Assembly: GCA_002360325.1 (NCBI GenBank)
Contig: DEQG01000060.1
Span: 3,636 to 14,137, forward strand
DNA from: Salinicoccus sp. UBA3372
Lineage (GTDB): Bacteria > Bacillota > Bacilli > Staphylococcales > Salinicoccaceae
Reading direction: 5' to 3'
Length of the DNA: 10,502 nt
In this document: piece after piece, positions 1 through 5,846 of the stretch
Numbering within the stretch: position 1 is the stretch's first letter
How the letters are laid out: the number at the start of each line of letters is the position of its first letter
The notes under the pieces: model-generated
Database searches by the model: none
What the model saw: the letters and a program-made list of their open reading frames with translations, nothing else
Told to the model about the DNA's origin: nothing
Program-made: the position numbers and the translations under genes

Positions 1-1721
1 GCAATCTGGATTTCCCGGCGTCTCGCCGTCTCGTCCAGTGCATACTGCATCGAGTCTGTAATTTTGTCTGCATACATGATGACCCGGCCTTCACTGTTTC
101 TGGCCGCCCGTCCGATGGTCTGGACGAGCGAACGGTTCGATCTGAGGAAGCCTTCTTTATCCGCATCCAAAATCGCAACCAGTGAAACTTCAGGTATGTC
201 CAGTCCTTCACGGAGCAGGTTGATGCCGACAAGTACATCATAAGTCCCGAGTCTGAGCTCACGTATAATTTCAATACGTTCCAGTGTCTTGACCTCCGAA
301 TGAAGATACTGGACCTTGACTCCCGACTCTTTCAAGTAGGTGGTCAGATCTTCCGACATCTTCTTCGTCAGAGTCGTTATCAGTACTCTTTCGTTGCGTT
401 CGCTTCTCTTGACGATTTCCTCAAGCAGATCATCAATCTGATGCTCGGTCGGCCGGACATCGATCGGCGGATCCAGCAGCCCTGTCGGCCTGATGATCTG
501 TTCGACCATTTTTTCTGTATGTTCGAGTTCATACGGCCCGGGTGTCGCAGATACATAGAGCAGCTGGTTCGCCTTGGATTCAAATTCGCTGAATTGGAGC
601 GGCCTGTTGTCCAGGGCGCTCGGCAGTCTGAACCCATGGTCCACGAGCACCTGCTTACGCGCCTGGTCACCGTTGTACATTCCTCTGACCTGCGGCAGCG
701 TCACGTGGGATTCATCGATCATGACCAGAAAATCATCGAAATAATCCATCAAAGTATACGGTGTCGACCCCATAGGTCTCAGCGTAAGGTGTACGGAATA
801 GTTCTCGATTCCCGAACAGAAACCCATTTCCCTCATCATTTCAAGGTCATAGTTCGTGCGCTGTTCAAGCCTCTGGGCCTCCAGCAGTTTATTGTCGTTG
901 CGGAGCACTTCAAGACGTTCTTCCAGTTCTTGTTCAATACGTTCGATCGCCACACGCATCTTCTCTTCACGCGTAACGAAGTGGGATGCCGGAAAGATTG
1001 CGAAATGTTCCCTCTCGTGGAGCACTTCACCCGTCAAATAGTTGATTTCCCTCACACGGTCGATCTCGTCGCCGAAAAACTCGACACGGATACACTGTTC
1101 ATCGCGGGAGGCCGGAAATACTTCGACAATATCCCCGCGCACACGAAACGTCCCGCGCTGGAAATCTATATCATTTCTAGAGTATTGGATGTCGACAAGT
1201 TTCCGTAAAAATTCATTACGGTCCATTTCCATGCCGACGCGTACACTTACCACCATGTCACGGTATTCGTCCGGATTACCGAGACCGTATATACAGCTCA
1301 CCGAAGCGATGATGATGACATCATCCCGTTCGAATAAAGAGCTCGTTGCGCTGTGTCGCAGTTTATCGATTTCGTCGTTGATCGAAGCATCTTTTTCGAT
1401 GAAAGTATCCGTATGCGGCACATATGCCTCAGGCTGATAATAATCATAATAACTTACGAAATACTCTACCCTGTTATTCGGAAAAAACTCTTTAAATTCA
1501 CCATAAAGCTGTCCTGCCAATGTTTTGTTGTGAGCGATGATCAAAGTCGGTTTCCCCACTTTTTGAATGACCTGGCTCATCGTATATGTTTTACCGGTAC
1601 CTGTCGCACCGAGCAGTGTCTGGTGCCGCTGGCCGGATTTAATCTGTTCAGTCAGTTCCTCAATCGCCTTCGGCTGGTCGCCCGCTGGTTCAAAGTTGGA
1701 AACTAATTCAAATTTAGCCAT
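1..1721 (-). CDS. uvrB: UvrABC excinuclease subunit B, C-terminus cut by window edge
   Basis: UvrB is the damage-verifying helicase-like subunit of nucleotide excision repair; it receives DNA from UvrA and recruits UvrC for dual incision. The minus-strand reading gives 573 complete codons without a stop. Visible motifs are the Walker A loop GATGTGKT (residues 38-45), the tyrosine-rich beta-hairpin [10 protein letters not shown] (91-100), the DESH box (336-339), SATP (391-394) and the helicase motif [11 protein letters not shown] (534-542). The family is usually about 660 residues, so roughly 85 residues, including the C-terminal UVR domain that binds UvrC, lie beyond base 1. The ATG at 1721 is preceded by GGAGG (1729-1733) at 7 nt. 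It follows csbA on the same strand but has its own promoter with a LexA box, so SOS induction is expected. uvrA probably follows outside the window. The identification is essentially certain. Confidence 0.98.
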   Translation of the reverse strand, partial: MAKFELVSNFEPAGDQPKAIEELTEQIKSGQRHQTLLGATGTGKTYTMSQVIQKVGKPTLIIAHNKTLAGQLYGEFKEFFPNNRVEYFVSYYDYYQPEAYVPHTDTFIEKDASINDEIDKLRHSATSSLFERDDVIIIASVSCIYGLGNPDEYRDMVVSVRVGMEMDRNEFLRKLVDIQYSRNDIDFQRGTFRVRGDIVEVFPASRDEQCIRVEFFGDEIDRVREINYLTGEVLHEREHFAIFPASHFVTREEKMRVAIERIEQELEERLEVLRNDNKLLEAQRLEQRTNYDLEMMREMGFCSGIENYSVHLTLRPMGSTPYTLMDYFDDFLVMIDESHVTLPQVRGMYNGDQARKQVLVDHGFRLPSALDNRPLQFSEFESKANQLLYVSATPGPYELEHTEKMVEQIIRPTGLLDPPIDVRPTEHQIDDLLEEIVKRSERNERVLITTLTKKMSEDLTTYLKESGVKVQYLHSEVKTLERIEIIRELRLGTYDVLVGINLLREGLDIPEVSLVAILDADKEGFLRSNRSLVQTIGRAARNSEGRVIMYADKITDSMQYALDETARRREIQI

Positions 1722-1753
1722 AAATACGCCTCCGTATATTATTCATGTATCTT

Positions 1754-1783
1754 ATTTTAACAAAAAAAGAGCAGTGACGACAA
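1754..1783 (-). promoter_or_regulatory. Probable sigma-A promoter of uvrB
   Basis: Read on the minus strand, a -35-like TTGTCG (1778-1783) is followed after 18 nt by a -10 TAAAAT (1754-1759). Transcription would begin near 1747, giving a short leader before the GGAGG and ATG of uvrB. The -35 overlaps the LexA box by three bases. The hexamers match consensus 4/6 and 5/6; this is inference from sequence. Confidence 0.6.
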
Positions 1784-1808
1784 ACATTTGTTCGGTCATT
1801 TCTACTCT
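1762..1808 (-). terminator. Intrinsic terminator of the tlpA-HD-csbA transcript, enclosing the LexA box
   Basis: On the minus strand AGAGTAG (1802-1808) pairs with CTGCTCT (1768-1774), 7 bp with one G-U. An inner TGAC/GTCA pairs in the same stem with a 3-base bulge, and seven T residues follow (1762-1768). The first arm begins at the csbA stop codon TAG. The apical part is the LexA box, itself an inverted repeat. The outer stem is modest, so efficiency is uncertain. Confidence 0.6.
1781..1794 (-). promoter_or_regulatory. LexA (SOS/DinR) box upstream of uvrB
   Basis: The minus strand reads CGAACAAATGTTTG, which fits every position of the Bacillus-type LexA consensus CGAACRNRYGTTYG. It overlaps the likely -35 of uvrB, so bound LexA should block transcription until RecA-stimulated LexA cleavage after DNA damage. 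uvrB is a standard SOS gene in Firmicutes, which supports the call. Confidence 0.88.
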
Positions 1809-2038
1809 TCTTCCACTTGATCTATATTGTATAATTCAACTAAAACATATCCGATAACCAGGGAAATCGCATCCAGGTATATCACCCATTCAGAGTTATA
1901 GAAACCCCGGTATATCGATACACCGTACAGTATAAAGGTGAGTATGACAGCGACATACTTATTCCGTGTCAGCCTGGCAAAGACAACCACTGTTACTGCA
2001 GGAACCACCAGGGCCATCATCAACCAGTATAGATCCAT
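1802..2038 (-). CDS. csbA: CsbA family small membrane protein
   Basis: This 78-residue protein is mostly hydrophobic, with about three membrane segments (roughly residues 4-21, 28-45 and 51-69) and an acidic, soluble C-terminal tail ending in VEEE. Size, topology and position directly upstream of uvrB match CsbA, named in Bacillus subtilis as a sigma-B-controlled protein; its biochemical role is not known. The ATG at 2038 has AAGGAG 9 nt upstream, inside the last codons of the HD gene, and the gap to that gene is only 3 bases. It is therefore the last gene of the tlpA-HD-csbA operon. I found no convincing sigma-B promoter immediately in front of it. The stop codon TAG also forms the start of the terminator stem. 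Confidence 0.85.
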   Translation of the reverse strand: MDLYWLMMALVVPAVTVVVFARLTRNKYVAVILTFILYGVSIYRGFYNSEWVIYLDAISLVIGYVLVELYNIDQVEEE

Positions 2039-2041
2039 AGT

Positions 2042-2680
2042 TTATAACTCCTTATTTATAATCGATTCCGTAATATCCATCAGCTCAGTTTTAGGAATAA
2101 AGGGCTCCTTCAGCATTTCGGTTAAAATATTATGCATGAAATCCTGGACACATGCGAGGTGTGAAAACTGTTTTATCGTAATCAATGAGTTCTCATACAT
2201 TTCAAAGAACAGTTTCTCAGGGTTTCTCTTTTGTATTTCACCGAATGATTCATACAGCAGATCCACTTTATCCGCCACGGAAAGGATCTGGCCTTCGATC
2301 GAATCATCCTTGCCCTCTTTCAGACGCCTTTTATACTCTTTATGGTAGTCATCAGGAAATTCGGCTTCGATGAATCTGACCGTCATCGTCTCTTCCACTT
2401 CACGGAACAAAGTGTTCAGTTCACTTGAAGCATATTTTACAGGCGTCTTGATATCCCCTGTAAAAATCTCGGGATAGTCATGGTTCAGAGCCTTTTCATA
2501 TAGGCTTTTCCAATCGATGTCAGTGCCGTTGTGCTCTTCCACCGTACCGAAATACTGTGCGATTTTAGTCACTTTGAAAGAATGTGCCGCAACGTTATGT
2601 TCCTGATATTTAAACTTGCCCGGACAGCGTATCAACTTTTCCAAATCATTCAAGCTTTTAAAATACTGATGTACACCCAT
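2042..2680 (-). CDS. HD-domain phosphohydrolase, YfbR-like 5'-deoxynucleotidase family
   Basis: The 212-residue protein has the HD metal-site pattern: H33 (in EHNVAAHS), H67-D68 (in NHDYPEIFTGD) and D137 (in SVADKVD). Residues R18, E71 and D76 fall almost exactly where I recall the nucleotide-binding and catalytic residues of E. coli YfbR (R18, E72, D77), which dephosphorylates deoxyribonucleoside 5'-monophosphates. The neighbouring tryptophan of YfbR is a cysteine here (C19). A role in dNMP removal in the cytoplasm is therefore likely, but substrate specificity is inferred. I chose the ATG at 2680 rather than an in-frame ATG at 2701. The strong ribosome binding site AAGGAGG lies between the two, 9 nt from the downstream ATG, and the resulting N-terminus fits the family. 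The start lies 1 base after the TGA of the thioredoxin gene, implying translational coupling. Confidence 0.85.
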   Translation of the reverse strand: MGVHQYFKSLNDLEKLIRCPGKFKYQEHNVAAHSFKVTKIAQYFGTVEEHNGTDIDWKSLYEKALNHDYPEIFTGDIKTPVKYASSELNTLFREVEETMTVRFIEAEFPDDYHKEYKRRLKEGKDDSIEGQILSVADKVDLLYESFGEIQKRNPEKLFFEMYENSLITIKQFSHLACVQDFMHNILTEMLKEPFIPKTELMDITESIINKEL

Positions 2681-2681
2681 G

Positions 2682-3269
2682 TCAGGATGCCTCCTTAACA
2701 TAATTGATATAGCTGGTTACCAGTTCAGGCGAAACCTCACCGATATAAGCCCTGATGACTTCACCGTCGCTGTCGACAAAAAATGTCGTCGGCATCAGAT
2801 GGATTTTATAGTCATCAAGTGCCTGATCTTCATCTTCAAATTCAAAAATCGGGTACTCCACTTCATAATCTTCTAAAAACTGATCTCTGTTTTCCCCGCT
2901 GTCACTTATATTGACACCGATGATATCAATCGGCTCATCCAGATGGTCCTGATGATATTCGTTAAGCGCCGGGGTTTCACGTTTACACGGTTCACACCAT
3001 GAAGCGAAAAAGTTCACTACCGTGACCTCGTTATTACTTATAATATCATTAAATGCTTCGTTTGCGTTCATAACCTCTGTGAGACTGCTTTCTGTCACGT
3101 TCTCTCCGACGGCATGATGATTATCCCTGCCCTCGGTCGACTGCAGAGTCTCGAGCGCCTGCTCCTCAAACTGAACGTCCGAGTAGTTCAGCACTGCGCC
3201 GATCGCCGCGCCTATGAGAAGAGAAGCGGCCGCAATCACCAATAAAATCAGCACACGTTTTTTCGTCAT
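2682..3269 (-). CDS. Membrane-anchored TlpA/ResA-like thiol-disulfide oxidoreductase
   Basis: The 195-residue protein begins with a short basic stretch (MTKKR) and one hydrophobic segment (about 6-27) without a clear cleavage site. This predicts an N-terminal anchor with the rest outside the membrane. A spacer (30-75) leads to a thioredoxin fold with the active site WCEPC (C92 and C95) and the cis-proline loop MPTTF (P160). TlpA/ResA-type proteins reduce disulfides in exported proteins, for instance apocytochromes c, or deliver electrons in redox repair. The exact client cannot be read from the sequence and no cytochrome maturation genes are nearby. The ATG at 3269 has GAGGAAG 7 nt upstream. 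It is the first gene of a tight operon with the HD nucleotidase and csbA. ResA and StoA are alternative names within the same superfamily. Confidence 0.88.
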   Translation of the reverse strand: MTKKRVLILLVIAAASLLIGAAIGAVLNYSDVQFEEQALETLQSTEGRDNHHAVGENVTESSLTEVMNANEAFNDIISNNEVTVVNFFASWCEPCKRETPALNEYHQDHLDEPIDIIGVNISDSGENRDQFLEDYEVEYPIFEFEDEDQALDDYKIHLMPTTFFVDSDGEVIRAYIGEVSPELVTSYINYVKEAS

Positions 3270-3301
3270 TTTTCAACTTCCTCAGTATAGTTATTGCCGT
3301 T

Positions 3302-3310
3302 ATTTTAACA
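3302..3310 (-). promoter_or_regulatory. Extended -10 promoter of the tlpA-HD-csbA operon
   Basis: The minus strand reads TGT followed by TAAAAT (3302-3307), an extended -10 element about 33 bases upstream of the thioredoxin ATG. No good -35 hexamer lies 16-18 nt further upstream; that position is occupied by a direct repeat (3313-3329). The promoter is therefore probably weak or dependent on a regulator. Confidence 0.45.
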
Positions 3311-3312
3311 TA

Positions 3313-3329
3313 GGTACAGACCCGGTACA
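3313..3329 (-). repeat. Direct repeat TGTACC-N5-TGTACC at the tlpA promoter
   Basis: On the minus strand two perfect copies of TGTACC are separated by GGGTC, an 11-base period, meaning both face the same side of the helix. This is the layout of operators for OmpR/PhoB-type response regulators. It differs from the WalR consensus TGTWAH-N5-TGTWAH at one position per half. It overlaps the -35/spacer region of the tlpA promoter. The regulator is unknown. Confidence 0.4.
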
Positions 3330-3358
3330 TGGTTCAATAATGGAAAGTTTATGGCATC

Positions 3359-3390
3359 AAAAAATTCCCGGAGCTGCTGCCCCGGGAATT
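3359..3390 (-). terminator. Intrinsic terminator of the NlpC/P60 gene
   Basis: A perfect 9-bp inverted repeat, AATTCCCGG (3363-3371) and CCGGGAATT (3382-3390), has a 10-nt loop. On the minus strand it runs into six T residues (3359-3364). It begins about 30 bases after the hydrolase stop codon and separates that gene from the tlpA operon. Confidence 0.9.
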
Positions 3391-3419
3391 GGAATGTAAT
3401 CTTTTATTTTAAATATATA

Positions 3420-4145
3420 TTAGAATCTGTAGTAGCCGTCTACTGTACCGTGTACATAGCTTACAGAACGCTCGCCAACGTGCTCAGAAGGGTTAAGTGC
3501 ATCTACCATCTGACCGTTACCGATGTATATACCAACGTGCGTACCGCCGTTGAATACTACAAGATCACCAGCTTGCGGGTTGCTTACTGCTGTACCGGCT
3601 GCCTGCTGACCAGCAACAGTTCTTGGAATGTCGATACCTTTGTACTGCTTCATGAACTGCTGAGTAAGCGCTGAACAGTCAACTGCTGTTGAAGAGTTGC
3701 CGCCCCATACATATGATTTGCCAGATGCTACGTTATGCGCAGTTGCTGCTGCATTGCCGTTGCTTGCTGACGGAGTTTCAGTTACTGCAGGCGCCTGAAC
3801 GTCTGTAGTGTCCTGTGACTGCTGTACTGCCGGAGCTGAAGGCTCTTCAACTGCAGATGCTTCTTCTACTGCCGGTGCAGATTGTGTTGAAGCTGGAGCT
3901 GCTGTTTCAGCTGCAGCAGGTGTTGAAGCTGTTTCATTTAAAGAATACTCGTCAGCATACTGGCTGCCGTCTATCTCGCCGTGGTACCAGTAGTAAGAAT
4001 AGTCATCTCCGTTTGTATCATAGTTGAATGTGTAATCATGGTTCTGCTGTACATCTTCCGGTACATATTCGTTAGCTGATATATTTGTAGAAGCGATTCC
4101 TGTTAGTGCTGTAACAGTTGCCACTGATAATAAAGTCTTTTTCAT
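3420..4145 (-). CDS. Secreted NlpC/P60-family peptidoglycan hydrolase
   Basis: The 241-residue protein has a Sec signal peptide (MKK, hydrophobic 5-19, likely cleavage near A24). A Tyr/Asp-rich segment (36-64) follows, then an Ala/Glu/Pro/Ser-rich linker (about 72-135) suited to spanning the wall. The C-terminal NlpC/P60 domain (about 137-241) has YVWGG (145-149), the nucleophile C157 in DCSAL, and H203 in THVGIYIG. Such enzymes cleave the stem peptide, typically the D-Glu to diamino acid bond. The third catalytic position, usually His or Asn, appears to be D215. There are no LysM repeats, so wall binding may depend on the N-terminal segment. The ATG at 4145 follows GGAGG; the open frame continues upstream to 4268 only because no stop intervenes. 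From memory, S. aureus has a WalKR-controlled wall hydrolase with a CHAP domain at this locus. The WalR box upstream supports equivalent control here. Confidence 0.9.
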   Translation of the reverse strand: MKKTLLSVATVTALTGIASTNISANEYVPEDVQQNHDYTFNYDTNGDDYSYYWYHGEIDGSQYADEYSLNETASTPAAAETAAPASTQSAPAVEEASAVEEPSAPAVQQSQDTTDVQAPAVTETPSASNGNAAATAHNVASGKSYVWGGNSSTAVDCSALTQQFMKQYKGIDIPRTVAGQQAAGTAVSNPQAGDLVVFNGGTHVGIYIGNGQMVDALNPSEHVGERSVSYVHGTVDGYYRF

Positions 4146-4236
4146 AATAAAATTTCCTCCTAGTAAATACATAACAATATTGTTTTTTCTACGGTAACTG
4201 ATGGGCCGTACACAACTTGTTAAATCCATGGGTAGA

Positions 4237-4245
4237 ACTATAGCA
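4237..4245 (-). promoter_or_regulatory. Extended -10 promoter of the NlpC/P60 gene
   Basis: The minus strand reads TGC then TATAGT (4237-4242), an extended -10 element. Transcription would start near 4230, leaving a leader of about 85 nt. That leader can form a small hairpin (TACGG/CCGTA, 4190-4194 with 4206-4210) and contains a 12-base palindrome, AACAATATTGTT (4173-4184). No good -35 is present at the right distance, consistent with an activator binding at the WalR box just upstream. Confidence 0.6.
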
Positions 4246-4268
4246 CAGAAATTTTCGTTTGTGGGCAA

Positions 4269-4285
4269 TGTAAAGGAATTGTAAA
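4269..4285 (+). promoter_or_regulatory. WalR (YycF) binding box
   Basis: The plus strand reads TGTAAA-GGAAT-TGTAAA, an exact match to the WalR consensus TGTWAH-N5-TGTWAH of Staphylococcus and Bacillus. Its near edge is about 39 bases upstream of the predicted start of the NlpC/P60 transcript. The consensus strand is opposite to the gene, which is known for some WalR sites. WalKR controls autolysin genes, which fits the downstream product. Confidence 0.75.
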
Positions 4286-4310
4286 ATAAACGAAATTTAA
4301 ACGGTGCATA

Positions 4311-4336
4311 TGTAATATATGACAGCTTATATTACA
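4311..4336. repeat. Perfect 9-bp inverted repeat
   Basis: TGTAATATA (4311-4319) is followed after 8 bases by its exact reverse complement TATATTACA (4328-4336). It lies about 70 bases upstream of the -10 of the hydrolase gene. It overlaps a second inverted repeat, ATATGACA (4317-4324) with TGTCATAT (4348-4355). It could be an operator for a dimeric regulator or an RNA hairpin. Confidence 0.5.
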
Positions 4337-4615
4337 GAATGAAATGTTGTCATATCAGTATTTAACAGGCTTTATCCATATTTATATCTCATGAATATTA
4401 CAAAGAAAATTCCTGATATAATTTTGATATCACGTTAATCTTCACAGTTGTAGGAGACTTATTGCCGATTACAGCCGGACGTTCACCCGCCGTCCTTCGT
4501 ATATAATGTTAACCCTGAAGTTATATTTGTGTGGTCATGTTAAATGGCGATGATGATCAGTGAGATTGTGTTTCCCGTGTCTGTCTGGAGCAGATTTTTT
4601 CATATGTATACGTAA

Positions 4616-4667
4616 GAGCGGCCGGGGGCTGCTCATTTAGCGGCTTTTTCACAGTCAAGTGAGCAGC
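4616..4667. repeat. Three-arm overlapping inverted repeat
   Basis: GAGCGGCC (4616-4623) can pair with GGCTGCTC (4627-4634), 8 bp with one G-U and a 3-base loop. The middle arm GCTGCTCA (4628-4635) is also perfectly complementary to TGAGCAGC (4660-4667). The two hairpins exclude each other. It lies just beyond the prfB terminator. Confidence 0.5.
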
Positions 4668-4692
4668 AACGTCAGACCTCCGCCATATCCGC

Positions 4693-4723
4693 AAAAAAAG
4701 AGACACCTCAAAAGGTGCCCCCT
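4693..4723 (-). terminator. Intrinsic terminator of the secA-prfB transcript
   Basis: The minus-strand RNA forms a stem from GGGGGCACCT and AGGTGTCTCT with a 4-nt loop, followed by seven U residues (4693-4699). Several pairs are G-U in this orientation and would be A-C mismatches on the other strand, so the terminator is specific for minus-strand transcription. It starts a few bases after the prfB stop codon. Confidence 0.88.
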
Positions 4724-4730
4724 GTTACAT

Positions 4731-5832
4731 TTATATATTCTTTCTTAAATATGCTTCTATAAATGGATTAAGATCGCCGTCCATCACTTTGCTTGTGTTG
4801 CCTACTTCGTAATTTGTGCGGTGGTCCTTGATCATTGAGTATGGGTGGAAGACGTATGAACGGATCTGGGAGCCCCAGCCGATTTCTTTTTGTTCTCCTT
4901 TTACCGCATCGATTTCAGCCTGCTGTTTGTCGAGCTCTTTCTGATAGAGTTTCGATTTCAGCATCTTCATCGCCTGTTCACGGTTTTTAATCTGTGAGCG
5001 TTCATTTTGACATGTTACAACAATGCCCGTTTCGTGGTGCGTAATCCGCACTGCGGAGTCCGAGGTGTTGACGTGCTGTCCGCCGGCACCGCTGGAACGG
5101 TAAGTATCGACACTGATATCTTCACTTTTTACTTCGATTGAAATATCATCGTTGTCGAACTGCGGCGTCACTTCACATGATACAAATGACGTGTGTCTGC
5201 GTCCGGATGAGTCGAACGGTGAAATTCTCACAAGCCGGTGCACACCTTTTTCCGCCTTCAATAGGCCGTATGCGTTCGCACCTTTTATCGACAGGGTCAC
5301 ACTTTTAACTCCCGCTTCATCTCCGGGCTGGAAATCCATCGTTTCAACTTTGAAGTCCTGCTGTTCTGAATATCTCTGATACATTCTGAGCAGCATCTCC
5401 GCCCAATCCTGACTTTCCGTACCGCCGGCTCCGGGATGGAGTTCAAGAACGGCATCCAGATAATCATGTTCGTCGCTGAGCAGAATATTAAGTTCATATT
5501 CATCAAACTTCTCTTCTGCCTCTTTAACGTTTTCGTCAATCATTTCCTGCATATCTTCATCGTCTTCTTCTTTCAACAGTTCAAGGGATACTTCAATATC
5601 GTCGATTGAGTCCCTCAAATCATTAAAACCGTCGACGATTTTCTTAATATGATTATTGCTGTCGATCAGCTTCTGTGCCTCTTCCGGATCATTCCAGAAA
5701 TCGGGCTGCACCATCTTGTCTTCATTTTCATGAATCTGGGTTTCCATCTCTTCTAAGTCAAAGAGACCCCCTGAAGTCTTTTAGTTTTTCTTTCTTAGCT
5801 TCTGTAAAGTTCTTGATATCTGATAGTTCCAT
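4731..5832 (-). CDS. prfB: Peptide chain release factor 2, made by programmed +1 frameshift
   Basis: RF2 recognises UGA and UAA in the ribosomal A site and triggers peptide release. Translation starts at ATG 5832 and gives 24 residues (MELSDIKN...FRGSL), then meets UGA at 5760-5758. A +1 shift that skips the T at 5760 reads GAC TTA GAA GAG ATG and continues to 4731, giving about 366 residues, close to the 365 of E. coli RF2. The SPF tripeptide that reads the stop codon is at 204-206 and the GGQ peptidyl-hydrolysis motif at 250-252. The ribosome binding site AAAGGAG (5842-5848) overlaps the secA stop codon, so the gene is coupled to secA. Low RF2 slows UGA decoding and favours the shift, giving autoregulation. 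The frame beginning at ATG 5747 alone would lack the first 28 residues. Confidence 0.97.
5757..5772 (-). promoter_or_regulatory. prfB programmed +1 frameshift site
   Basis: The minus strand reads AGGGGGTCTCTTTGAC. It comprises a Shine-Dalgarno-like AGGGGG, a 3-nt spacer, the slippery CTT codon and the in-frame TGA followed by C. This is the conserved RF2 recoding signal. The P-site tRNA-Leu slips from CUU to UUU, and GAC is decoded next. Confidence 0.97.
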
Positions 5833-5846
5833 TGCATCGTACTCCT

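Larger units (their letters stand above)
4286..4692. other. Non-coding intergenic region rich in inverted repeats
   Basis: About 400 bases separate the WalR box from the prfB terminator and contain no recognisable protein gene. The left part is AT-rich and holds overlapping inverted repeats at 4311-4355. The right part is more GC-rich and holds another overlapping set at 4616-4667. On the plus strand there is a TATAAT (4502-4507) without a good -35, a 23-codon open frame (4544-4615) with no clear ribosome binding site, and a GC-rich hairpin directly after it. These elements could belong to a small RNA or to a long upstream control region of the hydrolase gene; nothing in the sequence decides between them. 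Confidence 0.5.

Noticed and set aside
300..1208. 302-codon open frame on the plus strand
   Set aside because: It runs antisense inside uvrB, whose protein is conserved and recognisable over the whole span. The antisense frame has no ribosome binding site and a composition typical of a reverse-strand shadow.
2681..2701. Upstream ATG of the HD gene giving a 7-residue extension
   Set aside because: The AAGGAGG binding site lies downstream of that ATG and correctly serves the ATG at 2680, which also gives family-like residue positions.
3808..4027. Plus-strand frames rich in Ala, Leu and Gln opposite the hydrolase linker
   Set aside because: They are the antisense reading of the low-complexity Ala/Glu/Pro linker, not a gene.
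4173..4184. Palindrome AACAATATTGTT as an operator
   Set aside because: A short AT-rich palindrome in the leader is easily due to chance and matches no operator I recognise.
4146..4268. N-terminal extension of the hydrolase frame by 41 codons
   Set aside because: The extension covers the -10 element and leader. The signal peptide and GGAGG clearly place the start at 4145.
4584..4600. TCTG-GAG-CAGA followed by six T residues as a plus-strand terminator
   Set aside because: The stem is only 4 bp with a 3-base loop, too weak on its own.
4731..5747. prfB starting at the internal ATG 5747
   Set aside because: The complete frameshift signal and the upstream 24 codons with their own ribosome binding site show the true start at 5832.
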